Source: Terfezia claveryi | Taxonomy: Eukaryota; Ascomycota; Pezizomycetes; Pezizales; Pezizaceae | Length of the DNA: 64,000 nt | Assembly (NCBI GenBank): GCA_015179025.1 | Contig: WHUX01000015.1 | Coordinates: forward strand, 434,001-498,000 | Direction: 5' to 3' | Part shown: positions 47,102 through 58,525 of the stretch, in pieces | Position numbering within the stretch: the stretch's first letter is position 1 | Layout: each line of letters begins with the position of its first letter | Position numbers and translations under genes: made by a program | Notes under the pieces: generated by a model | Databases searched by the model: none | The model's input: the letters and a program-made list of their open reading frames with translations, nothing else | Told to the model about the DNA's origin: nothing

Positions 47102-47218
47102 CTCCGGTCCGGTTCGTCTATAATCCGGTATAACGAGTTCCGGTATAGCTAGGTTTGACTGTACTGTACCTCTAGTCTGCTCCTAGGGAGGGCACGAGAT
47201 TAAGTATATACTACAGTA

Positions 47219-47512
47219 CAGCCCAGCAGCCCAGCAGCCCAGCAGCCCAGCAGCAGCCCAGCAGCCCAGCAGCCCAGCAGCCCAGCAGCCCAGCAGCCCA
47301 GCAGCCCAGCAGCCCAGCAGCCCAGCAGCCCAGCAGCCCAGCAGCCCAGCAGCCCAGCAGCCCAGCAGCCCAGCAGCCCAGCAGCCCAGCAGCCCAGCAG
47401 CCCAGCAGCCCAGCAGCCCAGCAGCCCAGCAGCCCAGCAGCCCAGCAGCCCAGCAGCCCAGCAGCCCAGCAGCCCAGCAGCCCAGCAGCCCAGCAGCCCA
47501 GCAGCCCAGCAG
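47219..47512. repeat. 8-bp minisatellite (CCCAGCAG)n, about 36 copies
   Basis: Nearly uninterrupted CCCAGCAG repeats with one 3-bp insertion (extra CAG near 47252). Because 8 is not a multiple of 3, every frame is open and reads as an 8-residue repeat (GLLGCWAA on the minus strand). It starts about 55 bp beyond the right end of the TIR element. Confidence 0.97.
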
Positions 47513-48331
47513 TTCATGTAGGTTGGCAAGCTCCTCTACAGTCTGGTTAGCCTCCTTCATAGAATTGCTAGAAATCCCCCCTTAAATTAGTTTTTGCAGA
47601 TGTGACCTAAGAAACTTACCATTGAAATATCTTCAATAGATTTGACTTACGCTGTTTGAGTTCTAAAAGATTATCCCAGTTTCTGTTTTCTTCCAAAGGG
47701 CCCAATGCTCCCGAATCCGCGATAGCCTACTGGGTCTTTTCTTTGCATTGCTTTTTAGCACCTGACCAAATATAAGATACATCTCTTCAATAATACAACA
47801 GGCATTTTTCCCAGGGTCGTAGAGCTGTTTGAACAATATTAGAGAGGTTATAACCTAGGCTAACGTTACTGCTACGCAGGTTGCTGTGAAGACAAGCGCT
47901 CTAACTGTGAATGCGAAGGATCTACTAATACATACAATGATAAAATCCTAATAACTTGTGCGTGGTGCGTTCAGCTGGTACTGTAGATCAGAGTCATGCA
48001 CCATAGAGGCGTCTTCTGGGTCAGCTCTGCTGTCATAATTGCGGATGACACGAGAAGTGTTTAGTTAAGTAGATTTAGATACGGAGAGCGGTGAGGAAAT
48101 TTTGCACTGTACAATGGGAGCCTTTGGCGAAGCTTTTTGAATACTCAGATGCCAGTCACGTGAGTTACTTATAAAAAAAATTTACTTATTACGGTAGCAT
48201 GTATTTAGCGCTAAGATTTACCATTATTTACCCTCAATCTGACACGGTCTGCTCAAAACTGAAATGCTACACTCCCTGAACCACTGACCTTCTGGTCATT
48301 ATCCATTCAGGAAGAAATTGCAACCCCACCC
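47513..48331. other. Intergenic, TWF1 3' side
   Basis: About 820 bp with no open frame of note. The flank is AT-rich, with a poly-A near 48172-48181. No RNA gene was recognised. Confidence 0.45.
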
Positions 48332-49566
48332 TTATCTTCGACCTGGCCTTTTTGGCCGGGCGAAACTAGCCTTCTCTTCCTTTTTGGGGTGGAATTCTTC
48401 CATGAGGAGCTCTAGGGATAATTCTGAGGGTGATGCAGCTTCCAACTGTTCGACCCCGCGTTAGCAAACAGTCATTCACTATAAAATCCCTACCATTATG
48501 AGAAAGGGATATGTTTACCCTTTTTGAGATTTGCAACCCTGCTTGCTCTGCAATGCTGATGATCGAAGAACGAGATGAAGCGTATACCATGCGCTCCTTA
48601 ATCTTGGATGTCGATGGGCAAGTGTAGATGAAGACCACTGGAGAGGTGCTCTCTCCGTCATAGGTATCTGACATGTGACATGAAAGGTGAATGAGTGTGA
48701 CTACTGTATAGAGAAGCTAGGGGCTTATCTTACGGTGGAAGACGAAAAACGAGAAGCGCGGCGCGGAATTTGAAATAGCTCTCTGCAGATTTTGCGCCTC
48801 TATAGCCTCACAACCCTCAAGCTCGATCGTTTCTTTTGTGGTATCAATTGCCAGTTGCACAAGGTTGTGTGTGGTGGCGGTGTGGAGTGACTTCAGCATG
48901 AATTGGGCTTCTGGTGAAAGTGGGAAGGCAATTCCAGATGAGACATGGGATTTGCGTGAGCTCGTACCACGGGAATTTTCAGCTTCAAGGTCGCGGACGT
49001 CCTTGAGATGGCGTTCCTCTTCCGTCAATGGGGAAGGCCTGAAGGCAATTAAACGTCAATATGGACATTGCGCAGAAGGCTTTTGGAGGCAGTACTTCGC
49101 TCCATGGGCATCATGACGTTCGAAGCCTTCAGCTGTCAACTCGGATTTCAGAGTCGCAAAAATATCCTCATCGAACCGATCTTTGCCTAGCTCTCGTAAT
49201 AAAGTATTCCGTGTGCTAGCGAACAACATTTTTTGTCGAACATTGGCTGTATCGGGAACGTATGTAACTGCAACGAAGGGGGGTTTTATTGAACCCTCAT
49301 ATCGGCGGAGAATGATGTATGCGGCTGCTGTCGTAGTGAGAAGATCCTCGAGTTGTAGGAGGTCGGATTCGAATGATCCATTGGCGGGAAGCACTTGCTG
49401 TGGAACCAGACGCTCTGAGGAGATTGTAACCAGGAGACCACGCTGTGATGGGTTGGAGACCAGTTCTTTGAAGGCGTCAAGGAGTTCCTGAGAAGCTGTC
49501 ACGGAGGTGTAAGTATTCTTCAACCTTCATAGAGCGGAGCAGCTTACCAGATATTCCAGATTGCAT
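48332..49566 (-). CDS. TWF1: TWF1 twinfilin, two-ADF-H actin-monomer-binding protein
   Basis: Cytoplasmic protein that sequesters ADP-actin monomers and caps barbed ends at cortical actin sites. Exons 49566-49548, 49495-49096, 49038-48734, 48667-48519, 48445-48332; 987 nt, 328 aa (yeast 332). It begins MQSGISASQELLDAF, the usual twinfilin start. The first ADF-H domain ends near LTAEGFERHDAHG and has VAVTYVPDTANVRQKMLFAS. The second domain is introduced by PLTEEERHLKDVRDLEAE and contains SPVVFIYTCPSTSKIKERMV, the actin-binding helix region. The tail EEFHPKKEEKASFARPKRPG is the conserved basic tail that binds capping protein and phosphoinositides. The start is 141 bp from the divergent OCA-like gene. 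Confidence 0.94.
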
Positions 49567-49707
49567 TTTGAAGAGTTTAAAGGCAAAGAGTAAGTAATAG
49601 GAGTTCTGCACGTAAAGGTTCACGAAGGTCTCGGAGCTGAGGGGTGCTGAAGCTGCTAGTCCAAAGTGGGCTACGTGGGGCGGCAGCTTGGCTTCACCGC
49701 TTGTCAT
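49567..49707. promoter_or_regulatory. 141-bp bidirectional promoter, TWF1 / OCA-like gene
   Basis: Only 141 bp lie between the two divergent ATGs (195 bp if the OCA-like gene starts at 49762). Core promoters or leaders must overlap. Confidence 0.5.
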
Positions 49708-50591
49708 ATGTCTTTAACCACCGATCATGATCAGCAACTGTCGCCGTCGGTATCAAGAGTCATGTCAGAGTCACAGTCTTATATGGTTACCATAGCTCAC
49801 AATCCTATCAATCCTCAAAAGACCTTGATTCCGCCTCTGCGATTTGCCATAGTAGAGACGAATGTGTACCGCGGCTCCTACCCTCGCCCGCTCAATTTTC
49901 CATTTCTCGAGTCTCTGAGGCTAAAGACGATCCTGTCTTTGACACCAGCACCACCTATTGAGCCCGTGGCAGAATGGTGCAAACAGCAAGGAATAAAGAT
50001 GATACATTATACGCCAGATAAGTCTGGGAAGAAAAGTATTCCCTTGTCGCATCGGGATGTGAAGTTCGCTATTGAAGTATGCAACTCTATCAATCCCATA
50101 TTCATACATAGCTGACCTCTTGTTAGATTATTCTCGACTCTAAAAACTCTCCCGTCTATATTCACTGCCTCAATGGTAGCGAGGCAACAGGCTTGGTTAT
50201 GGCCTGCCTCCGGAAATTGCAATTCTGGGCAGCACCATGCATCTTCTCCGAGCTGCAACGCTTTTCTGAACTGCATAACTCTTTTGAAGCATTTTTGGAA
50301 GGTTTTGTGGAAGAGATTGAGATACCAGGGCAGACCGTGGGATGGCTGTGGCAAAAAATGAAGGATGCAGAAGGGGTCATAGGGAGGCATAGAATTGGTA
50401 TCCGATACAAGGACAGGGACTTGGAGGGAAAGAGAATGAGGCGGCTAGCAGCGGAGGAGGAGAGCAGTACAGTTAGGGTCGAGGTGAACGGAGTCGGGGG
50501 GAAGGGGAAAGCGACAGCAGATAGCGAGCGAAACCTTGCCATACCAATGGGACAAGGCGTTGAGCGGCCATTCATTAGCACAGGCGTTTGA
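49708..50591 (+). CDS. OCA/SIW14-type atypical dual-specificity phosphatase, likely OCA6-like, Arg missing
   Basis: Exons 49708-50076 and 50127-50591, 834 nt, 277 aa; the start at 49762 would give 259 aa. The family pattern is clear: PPLRFAIVETNVYRGSYPRP, then FPFLESLRLKTILSLTPAPP, then an active-site loop. In SIW14/OCA1-type enzymes, which hydrolyse inositol pyrophosphates, this loop has the form HCxxGxxRTG. Here it reads VYIHCLNGSEATGLVMACLR, so Cys is kept but the CX5R arginine is Ala. That is expected to abolish or strongly alter activity and resembles the degenerate OCA4/OCA6 branch. The C-terminus is charged and low-complexity. The gene is divergent from TWF1. Confidence 0.82.
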
Positions 50592-51056
50592 TTTTTGCTA
50601 CTTTCATGGGACTTTGGGTTGATGTATTTTTATATTCTCCTCTATAATTGATAATGAAAGACGAATTGCCAGAAGTAAATGTGTTTTCACCACCCCTACT
50701 ATCAGATCTCTGTTCGTAGAACTTGGGAACAGCCTGGAAGAAAAATCGAAAAACTCGATCCCCCCTTCTGGCCGGGACCCGGTCGGACAGTGTCAGCGAA
50801 AAGTGGAAGAGTCGTAGCTCTTGTTCTGGACACCTGAAAATTGCAAATGACCCTCGGAAGGTGGGAGTGACTTAGGACTGAGGGTGATAAGGATGCAGTG
50901 TCTTGAGATGAGAAGAAAGAACGTGGGAACACTGGCCTTTATGTACAATGCTGTGGGGTTGCTGCCAAGACAGACTAGGTACCATTTCGGCAACTAAGAA
51001 TTTTTGTGACACTGTGGAAGCAGTCCTCAACTCGATTGAATCTCCGACAGACCACA
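50592..51056. other. Intergenic, OCA-like 3' side and mL46 promoter
   Basis: 465 bp between two plus-strand genes. No distinct signal was found; the small minus frames here look random. Confidence 0.4.
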
Positions 51057-52259
51057 ATGAGCGTGGGGCAGAGGAGCACGAGGCAGATCACACTGCTAGG
51101 CAGTAAGTTCATCTCTTCGCACAGGGTCCAGGGCTGGGCCATCCGCAATTGGCCTTGAAACTGTGGTGCATGGAAGCTCATCGTTAGCGCATCTAGAATC
51201 ATGGAGGGCGAATAGTGCTTGTCTTAACTGCCGGGAGGCCCTTCAAATGTCGCCAAAATCACAAGCAATCTCACGCCAATATTCTGCTGCTGCTGCGGCA
51301 GCACTGGAACAACCAGCGATCATTGACCTTGCCGTTCACCCCGTTCATCCCGTCGCCCAATCTTCCAATTTATATAAATTAGCAAGTTCAGTCGTGCTGT
51401 CTCGGCCGCCTGTGCTGACCCGCGACATACCAGACTTTGAAAATGCATATTACTTTTACCAGCGCCGGTTGAACGAGCGTCTTGCCCTCCCATTTACTCG
51501 ATACTTCTATTTTAAGAAGAAATCCATTGCTGAAGCCGAATACAAGAAACGGCAGGCACGGATCACGGATAAATATAATCCATATAAGGAAGGATGGAAG
51601 GATGAATTAATGGTTGGGGATTACCGTTGGAAGAAGGAAGACTTTGGATACCAGGAATTCATGAAGACAACTGTGTCTGGGGACGAAATCACTGAGACCC
51701 TCGAAGGAGATGTGGCAGGAGAGGTTAAGAAGTCTGTCAACAGGCCAATGCCTAGGACTACCGATGCCGATTTGAAGAACGATACAAAGAGTCTGGACCG
51801 GAAGTTGTCACGAACACTATACTTGCTCGTGAAAAAGCCACAGAAAGGTCACGCTTGGAAGTTTCCGCAGGCGGATTTGATAGGGCAGGAGAACTTGAAG
51901 GAAGTACGTTATATTTAAATACTTGGGGCTACTATTGTGCTAATCTATCATAGACTGCCATGAGGGCACTGGAAGAGTCCTGCGGTGTGAACATGAACAC
52001 ATGGTTTGTGGGAAATGTACCTATTGGGCATTACTGCTACAGATTCCCCTCCCTGGGGTTCACCCCCACCGGGGATGAGGCAAACTACTTGGGCAAGAAG
52101 GTATTTTTCATGAAGGCTAGGATGATGGCTGGTCAGGCAAACCTGAAAAACAGCAAGCGAGGATTGGAGGACTTCCAATGGCTCACTCGAGAAGAGACTG
52201 AACAGATTACTACACAAGATTATTGGCATGCAATTAAGGACTTGTTAGTTGCACAATAG
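51057..52259 (+). CDS. MRPL17: Mitochondrial ribosomal large-subunit protein mL46 (MRPL17)
   Basis: Structural protein of the mitoribosome large subunit. Exons 51057-51102, 51197-51903, 51954-52259; 1,059 nt, 352 aa. The first exon gives MSVGQRSTRQITLLG and continues with KSWRANSACLNCREALQ, an Arg/Ser-rich mitochondrial presequence without acidic residues. The mature part has the mL46 N-domain (RDIPDFENAYYFYQRRLNER then LALPFTRYFYFKKKS) and a degenerate Nudix-like fold (LSRTLYLLVKKPQKGHAWKF, VNMNTWFVGNVPIGHYCY). The end WLTREETEQITTQDYWHAIK is typical. I preferred the spliced start because it is the only one that gives a leader with proper frame, but the Met before SPKSQAISRQYSAAA is an alternative. 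Confidence 0.92.
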
Positions 52260-52757
52260 AGTTGTTGATAGTGCAAGGGTGAGGCGAAAATACTTCAATT
52301 TGAACTTCAGATAACCAGGATCCAGCATCGAAATATCAGTCTCTTGCTCGACTCAGCCCTTGTTGTTGACTAGACTTGAGCCTGGGGTGCCTACGTTAGA
52401 TTTCTTTTTGTATATAGCAGAGTACGTACACCGAAATTCGCATTAAGAGGGCTACGCAAGTCATGTGAACCAGTGTCGTCTGAGTCTTCAATCTTCGCTG
52501 CTAGGTAGCTATACATTCCACTGGCACAGCTGTAACAGTCGTTCCAGTAGGAGGTTTGCAGTCGACGTTATCGCGGCGTTAAATATATTGATTGACATTG
52601 ACTATACCGGGTCTATGGCTAGAGTCGAAGACGAAGTCGTCTTATTGTATCGCTGGGCGTAACGAACCGTTCCCGATGTTTTCGTCCTTTGTTCTCGTAC
52701 TGTAGCCCCCGAAAATGTAAATGATCCTGTCATGCTGCTGTGGAACTGTTTAAAAAT

Positions 52758-53051
52758 TCAAGTCTTCTCCGCGCTGAACAGGTATGCAGAGTAGCCACTC
52801 TCCAAACGGCCAGAACGTTTGGAGAAGAGTAAGAACCTTGTCACGTCAAAAGGGCCAAATATAGCCCCTCCATCGCGCCACTGCTGAGTCGACGCCGCAG
52901 CAATATTCTCACAGATTTCTTTACCCCAGTCCGTTAGGGCCTGCGACGCTCCCTCCTGCGACGCTCCCTCCTGCGACGCTCTCTCCTGCGACGCTTCAAA
53001 GTTCTGAGTCTGGGAAGGCGAGTCCCTGCGAAATAAGCTGGGAACATTCAA
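52758..53051 (-). CDS. Possible small hypothetical protein with Ala-Ser-Gln-Glu repeats
   Basis: 97 codons from an ATG with no recognised domain. The N-terminal third contains ASQERASQEGASQEGASQ, coded by a 15-bp tandem repeat that keeps the frame. The rest (DWGKEICENIAAASTQQW) is not low-complexity. No partner gene or splice signals support it, and it lies in the DRS2 upstream region. It may be an accidental frame. Confidence 0.2.
   Translation of the reverse strand: MNVPSLFRRDSPSQTQNFEASQERASQEGASQEGASQALTDWGKEICENIAAASTQQWRDGGAIFGPFDVTRFLLFSKRSGRLESGYSAYLFSAEKT
52941..52997. repeat. 15-bp tandem repeat, nearly four copies
   Basis: Unit CTGCGACGCTCCCTC repeated from 52941 to about 52985 with a final partial copy; the third copy has a C-to-T change. 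Confidence 0.9.
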
Positions 53052-53739
53052 GATTAAGGTCTTCGCTCAATTTTTACCTCTAGAATACGTCGTGCATAGC
53101 CCACTGATTATGTCTCGTACCCGCACAGATTCATAGATACCCACTTTACTTCAATTTACTTGTAAGCCCAGCTGCGTCAATCTTCTGCCTTAGCCTCGTT
53201 TTGTCGTACAAATCAAAGTCTCCCCTTTCACTCCACCTTCTGGCGAGGTAGGATTGAGATACTTACATACTGAATATCTTTAGCATTCCCATCCAGACAG
53301 CGTTACTAGGGAGAAGACAAGTTCTTTCTCTTCTGCTCAGTCAGGCCTTATTCCGTTCTCGTTCGTAGTAGGCAGCGTTCATCGGGTTCCTGTTCATCCA
53401 GGAAATGCCCCCCGTTCCATTAAGCTTTTAAGTTTCGAAATACCCCCAAAAAGGTCTCCTTCTAATTTGATACCCCAAAGACGGCGACAAATCGAACGTC
53501 TGTAAGCGACCCAAGACACGGATCCTACAGAGTAAACAAGAACAGAGACATCATTGACCGAGACAGCACATACGGCTTCAAGGAGACACGGAACGACACA
53601 ACGACGACACGAACCAACGAGGAACGACTGAAGACAGGCCCTGATACCTGCCATTCCAAGCGACACCTACTTCTCCAATTCTACTAACTCATTGCTGGCC
53701 ACCTACACATAAGAGCTCTTGTTAGGTTGGCTACACCGG

Positions 53740-56700
53740 ATGGCAGGCAATCACCCCCTCCTGGATCTCGACGAGCAGGATAAATTATATGGAAATCCAG
53801 GCCGACCGCCACCAGTTTCAGACGAATACTATTCAGCAAGAGCCTCAACTTCGTACGATGAGTTCGTTGGAGCTTCAGGCTCAGGAGAGCCTGTGCTTGC
53901 ACCAAACGCACAGGATATGCAACAATTCCCCCATCATATGCCTCCTGTGGGAAGGACATATTCACAGAACTCGTTACAAAATTACCAGCCATATTATGAT
54001 GACTTGCGGGATGAAAATAGGTCAAGTGATGGAACGACATATCACGACAATGGCGGTATTTACGAAGGGGTTGAGGCAGAAGGCAGGAAGCGGCAGAGCG
54101 TTAGCATGGTGGGGAGGGTCAAGTCAATGATGGGGATGGGGCCGCAGTATAGTGAGATGGATTTGCCATTGACGGAAACTAGGGCAAAAGATACGATTGC
54201 GGGTGTGAGTGATTCGGCTTCAATAAGGCGGGAAAGGCCGAAGGAATCAGGGAAGTTCAAGTTCGGGTTTGGGAGTAAAAAAGTAGACCCTTCGACACAG
54301 GGGCCCAGAGTCATACACCTCAACAACCCTCCCGCAAACGCCCTGGGAAAGTACGTGGACAACCATGTCTCGACCGCCAAATATAACTTCGCCACCTTCG
54401 TCCCGAAATTTCTCTACGAGCAGTTTTCAAAATACGCAAATTTATTCTTCTTGTTCACTGCAGGATTACAGCAGATCCCCAATATCTCGCCAACCAACAA
54501 GTACACCACCATTGGTCCTCTTATTGTGGTGCTTTTGGTTTCTGCTGGCAAGGAAGCGGTGGAAGATTGGAAACGGAAAACACAAGACAAGGAGCTCAAT
54601 AGGTCGAAGGCCCGGATATTAATCGGGACAAGTTTTGAGGATACTAAGTGGATCAATGTGCGCGTTGGAGATATCGTCAGGGTGGAGTCGGAAGAACCCT
54701 TCCCCGCGGATCTGGTTCTACTAGCATCTTCCGAGCCAGAGGGTCTATGTTACATTGAGACGGCCAATCTGGATGGTGAAACAAATTTAAAGATCAAGCA
54801 AGCTATTCCCGAAACCGCCGGTCTAGTTAGTCCTGGGGACTTGAGCAGGTTGTCTGGCAGAATTCGCTCAGAACAGCCAAATAGTAGTTTATATACTTAT
54901 GAAGCGACGCTCACCATTGATGTCGGTGGAGGAGAAAAAGAGCTGCCTCTTAGTCCGGAGCAGCTATTACTCCGAGGAGCAACGCTGAGGAATACTCCTT
55001 GGATTCATGGTGCTGTTGTCTTCACTGGTCACGAAACGAAGCTGATGAGGAACGCGACTGCAACTCCTATCAAACGGACGGCTGTCGAGCGAATGGTCAA
55101 CGTTCAGATTATTATTCTTGTCGTAATCCTTTTAGTATTGTCTTTGATTTCCTCAGTTGGAGATGTCATAAAACAGTCCACCGGAGCGACACAATTGGCA
55201 TATCTCAACCTCCAAGGTGTTAGTCTAGTAAGGCAATTTTTTTCCGATATTCTGACATATTGGGTGCTTTACTCGAATTTGGTTCCTATTAGGTGTGTAT
55301 CTTCAATTTCACCATCGATATCTAGCCTATCTAATAATTAATAGTTTATTCGTTACTGTTGAGATTGTCAAGTACTACCATGCTTTTCTGATCAATTCGG
55401 ATCTCGATATTTACTATGAGCCTACGGATACCCCTGCTGTGTGTCGTACATCTAGTTTGGTGGAGGAACTTGGCCAGATCGAATATATTTTTTCCGACAA
55501 GACTGGCACATTAACTTGTAATATCATGGAATTCCGACAATGTTCTATTGGGGGAATCTGTTATGCGGATGAGGTGCCAGAGGATCGCAGAGCTACAGTG
55601 CAAGATGGACAGGAGGTTGGGATTCATGATTTCGATACACTACAGGAGAATCTGAAAAATCACCACTCCCGTCACATCATAGATGAATTCCTGACATTAC
55701 TAGCGGTCTGCCATACAGTCATCCCAGAGCAAAAAGGTGATAAACCGAGTGACATTAAATATCAGGCCGCATCTCCCGACGAAGGTGCATTGGTAGAGGG
55801 TGCAGTCAAGCTTGGTTATCAGTTTACAGCTCGAAAGCCTCGTGCTGTTACAATTACAGCCAATGGGCAGCAAAGGGAATATGAGCTCCTTAACATCTGT
55901 GAATTCAACTCCACAAGAAAGAGAATGTCCGCGATCTTCCGTTGTCCGGATGGAAAAATCAAGCTGTACTGTAAGGGCGCCGATACGGTCATTTTGGAGC
56001 GACTTGCCCAAGACAACCCAATGGTGGAAACTACCCTTCAACATTTAGAGGATTACGCAACCGAAGGATTGAGGACCCTTTGTTTAGCTATGAAGGAAGT
56101 TACCGAATCTGATTATCGCCGGTGGAACGCAATTTTCGAGAAGGCTGCAACTACTATCAACAACCGTGGGGAAGAACTCGACAAAGCTGCGGAATTGATA
56201 GAGCAGAATTTATACTTGCTAGGAGCTACTGCCATTGAGGATCGTCTGCAAGATGGTGTTCCGGACACAATTCATACCCTACAAACAGCTGGGATTAAGA
56301 TCTGGGTTCTTACCGGTGACAGACAAGAGACAGCAATCAACATTGGCATGAGTTGTAAGTTGATCAGTGAGGATATGACTTTGGTGATCATCAACGAGGA
56401 AACCATGCAAGAGACAAAGGACAGTTTGACAAAGAAGCTTACTGCTCTCAAAAGCCAGCGTGACGGGAGCACCGATATGGAGGCTCTTGCTTTGATCATC
56501 GATGGGCGATCTTTATCCTTTGCCTTGGAGAAGGACCTAGAGAAGACTTTCCTCGATCTTGCCGTCGCGTGCAAAGCTGTTATTTGCTGTCGTGTGTCAC
56601 CGCTACAAAAGGCGTTGGTCGTCAAGCTTGTCAAAAGACACACATCCGCACTCCTTCTGGCAATCGGAGACGGTGCCAACGATGTCAGTATGATTCAGGC

Positions 56701-58005
56701 TGCACATGTCGGTGTCGGCATCAGCGGTATGGAAGGTTTACAAGCCGCGAGAAGTGCAGATGTTGCTATTGGTCAGTTCAGGTTCTTAAAGAAGCTATTG
56801 CTTGTACATGGTGCATGGAGTTATCAGCGTATCTCCAAGGTCATTCTATACTCGTTCTACAAGAATATCACTTTGTACATGACACAGTTTTGGGTATGTA
56901 TCCTCTCTTATATGCCTGCCTTGAAGCCACTAATACTACTCTAGTACGCTTTCCAAAATGCTTTCTCTGGCCAAGTTATTTACGAGTCATGGACCCTTTC
57001 ATTCTACAACGTCTTTTTCACTGTCTTGCCACCACTTGTCATGGGTATTTTCGACCAATTCATCAGCGCTAGACTGCTTGACAGATATCCACAATTATAT
57101 CAAATGGGCCAAAAGGGTCTTGCGTTTAAAACTAGTAGTTTTTGGGCTTGGCTTATCAACGGCTTCTATCACTCTCTACTCCTTTATATTATTTCGGAAT
57201 TCATTTATCTCTACGATCTACCGCAGCAGGATGGAACTTTATCTGGGCATTGGCTGTGGGGAACTGCTTTGTACACGGCTGTCCTCGCAACCGTGCTCGG
57301 GAAAGCGGCCTTGGTCACGAAGTAAGTTAACAGCCAGTATTTGTGATCAGTTTTGTGATCTTCACTAACAATACTGTGTTTAGTATGTGGACAAAGTACA
57401 CTGTGATGGCTATTCCTGGCTCAATGCTAATCTGGATGGTCTTTATGCCAGTGTACGGTACTGTTGCACCTATGCTCGGTTTTTCAACGGAATATTCTGG
57501 CATTTTGCCACATTTGGCAGCTTCCCCTGTCTTCTGGGGAATGACGATTGTTTTGCCGTGTATCTGCTTGATGAGAGACTTTGCTTGGAAATAGTATGTT
57601 ATTATTACTCCTGCCAATCATCCTCGTGTATGAGAATATTGCGTTTACTAACCCAAATTTCTAGTGCCAAGCGGATGTATTACCCTCAAACATACCATCA
57701 TATTCAAGAAATCCAAAAATATAACATCCAAGATTACCGACCTCGGTATGTTTTGTACTAACCTTACTACACCATTATTTAAATATATTCACTGATTCGT
57801 GCTTTTGTTACTTAGCATGGAGCAATTCCAAAAAGCCATCCGAAAGGTCCGACAAGTTCAGCGTATGCGGAAACAGCGCGGGTATGCCTTCTCGCAAGGT
57901 GACGAGGGCCAGAGCAGATTGCTTCAAGCGTATGATACTACACAGCAGAGAGGACAATATGGTGAGATGTTGACTGCACAGCCGGAGCTCGGAAGGAGGA
58001 GGTGA
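53740..58005 (+). CDS. DRS2: DRS2 P4-ATPase, aminophospholipid flippase
   Basis: Golgi/endosomal flippase that moves phosphatidylserine to the cytosolic leaflet for vesicle formation. Exons 53740-55292, 55345-56893, 56945-57321, 57384-57593, 57665-57745, 57816-58005; 3,960 nt, 1,319 aa (yeast 1,355). After a long disordered N-tail comes RVIHLNNPPANALGKYVDNH and YNFATFVPKFLYEQFSKYAN, the first P4 signature. The actuator loop is NLDGETNLKIKQ, the phosphorylation site FSDKTGTLTCNIMEF, the hinge LTGDRQETAINIG and IGDGANDVSMIQAA. TM5-10 follow in the last exons. The C-tail EQFQKAIRKVRQVQRMRKQR is basic, like the Drs2 autoregulatory/PI4P region, and Tyr-containing repeats end it. No lesion was seen. 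P4 type is firm; DRS2 rather than DNF is from the signature and size. Confidence 0.93.
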
Positions 58006-58525
58006 GGTAGGGACAGGTGTTCTTTAAAGTGGAGTGTAGTGTAGTAGCATATGTTTGACGGAGAGGTTCTTTGTTGTTTTCTATTCTAATGTATCTTGAT
58101 TTCATTGTCTGCTGAGACTTGGATACTTAACTTGTAGTACGTGAGTTTGCGTGTACTTCATATTTGGAGGGAGGTGGTTATGGTGATGATAAGCTGCGAA
58201 AAAGCTGGTATGAGGCAAGAAGTGCCTTGATGGGCTTAGGTATGAATTAGATATTATTGTTTCATAGATATCATATCACAAGATGGATTGGGTTGTGGGG
58301 TGTTTTTCTTCTGGGATTTTTTCATGATGAATAATCATGGCATTTATTTTACTGATTTGGAAGAGGTACTTGGTAACATTTTTTTGTCTTCTGTCTATAT
58401 ATACACATTGATATCATTCAATTAGGCATTGTATTACAATAAGGACCTCATTGAAAAGTTATCTGTTTGCGTGTGAGGAGATTTAGGGCACGAATATCAA
58501 GTATCTGAAATGGAGTTATGAGATT
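58006..58525. other. DRS2 3' region
   Basis: 520 bp of T-rich sequence between convergent 3' ends; no gene was seen. Confidence 0.4.

Larger units (their letters stand above)
40130..47161 (+). mobile_element. Second pogo/Fot1-like TIR element, split by an LTR retrotransposon
   Basis: Two pieces, about 40130-40611 and 47102-47161. The right end (GTTCCGGTATAGCTAGGTTT, then GACTG before TA) matches the right TIR of the 35.9-kb element at most positions. The left subterminal block near 40164-40207 (CCGTCCGGTTTAAC, GGTATAGCAAA) aligns with the left subterminal block of that element. A short frame from 40459 to about 40545 (MIETVLQAREGSKHTNNAQK) corresponds to its transposase-tail peptide. The left TIR is degenerate, so the left border is approximate. 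Confidence 0.65.
52260..53739. other. 1.5-kb intergenic / DRS2 upstream region
   Basis: Contains the 15-bp tandem repeats at 52941-52997 and a weak minus-strand frame (listed separately). The last 350 bp before DRS2 are probably its 5' leader. Confidence 0.4.

Noticed and set aside
47183..47560. Long minus-strand frames of repeated GLLGCWAA
   Set aside because: They are a by-product of the 8-bp minisatellite, which has no stop in any frame.
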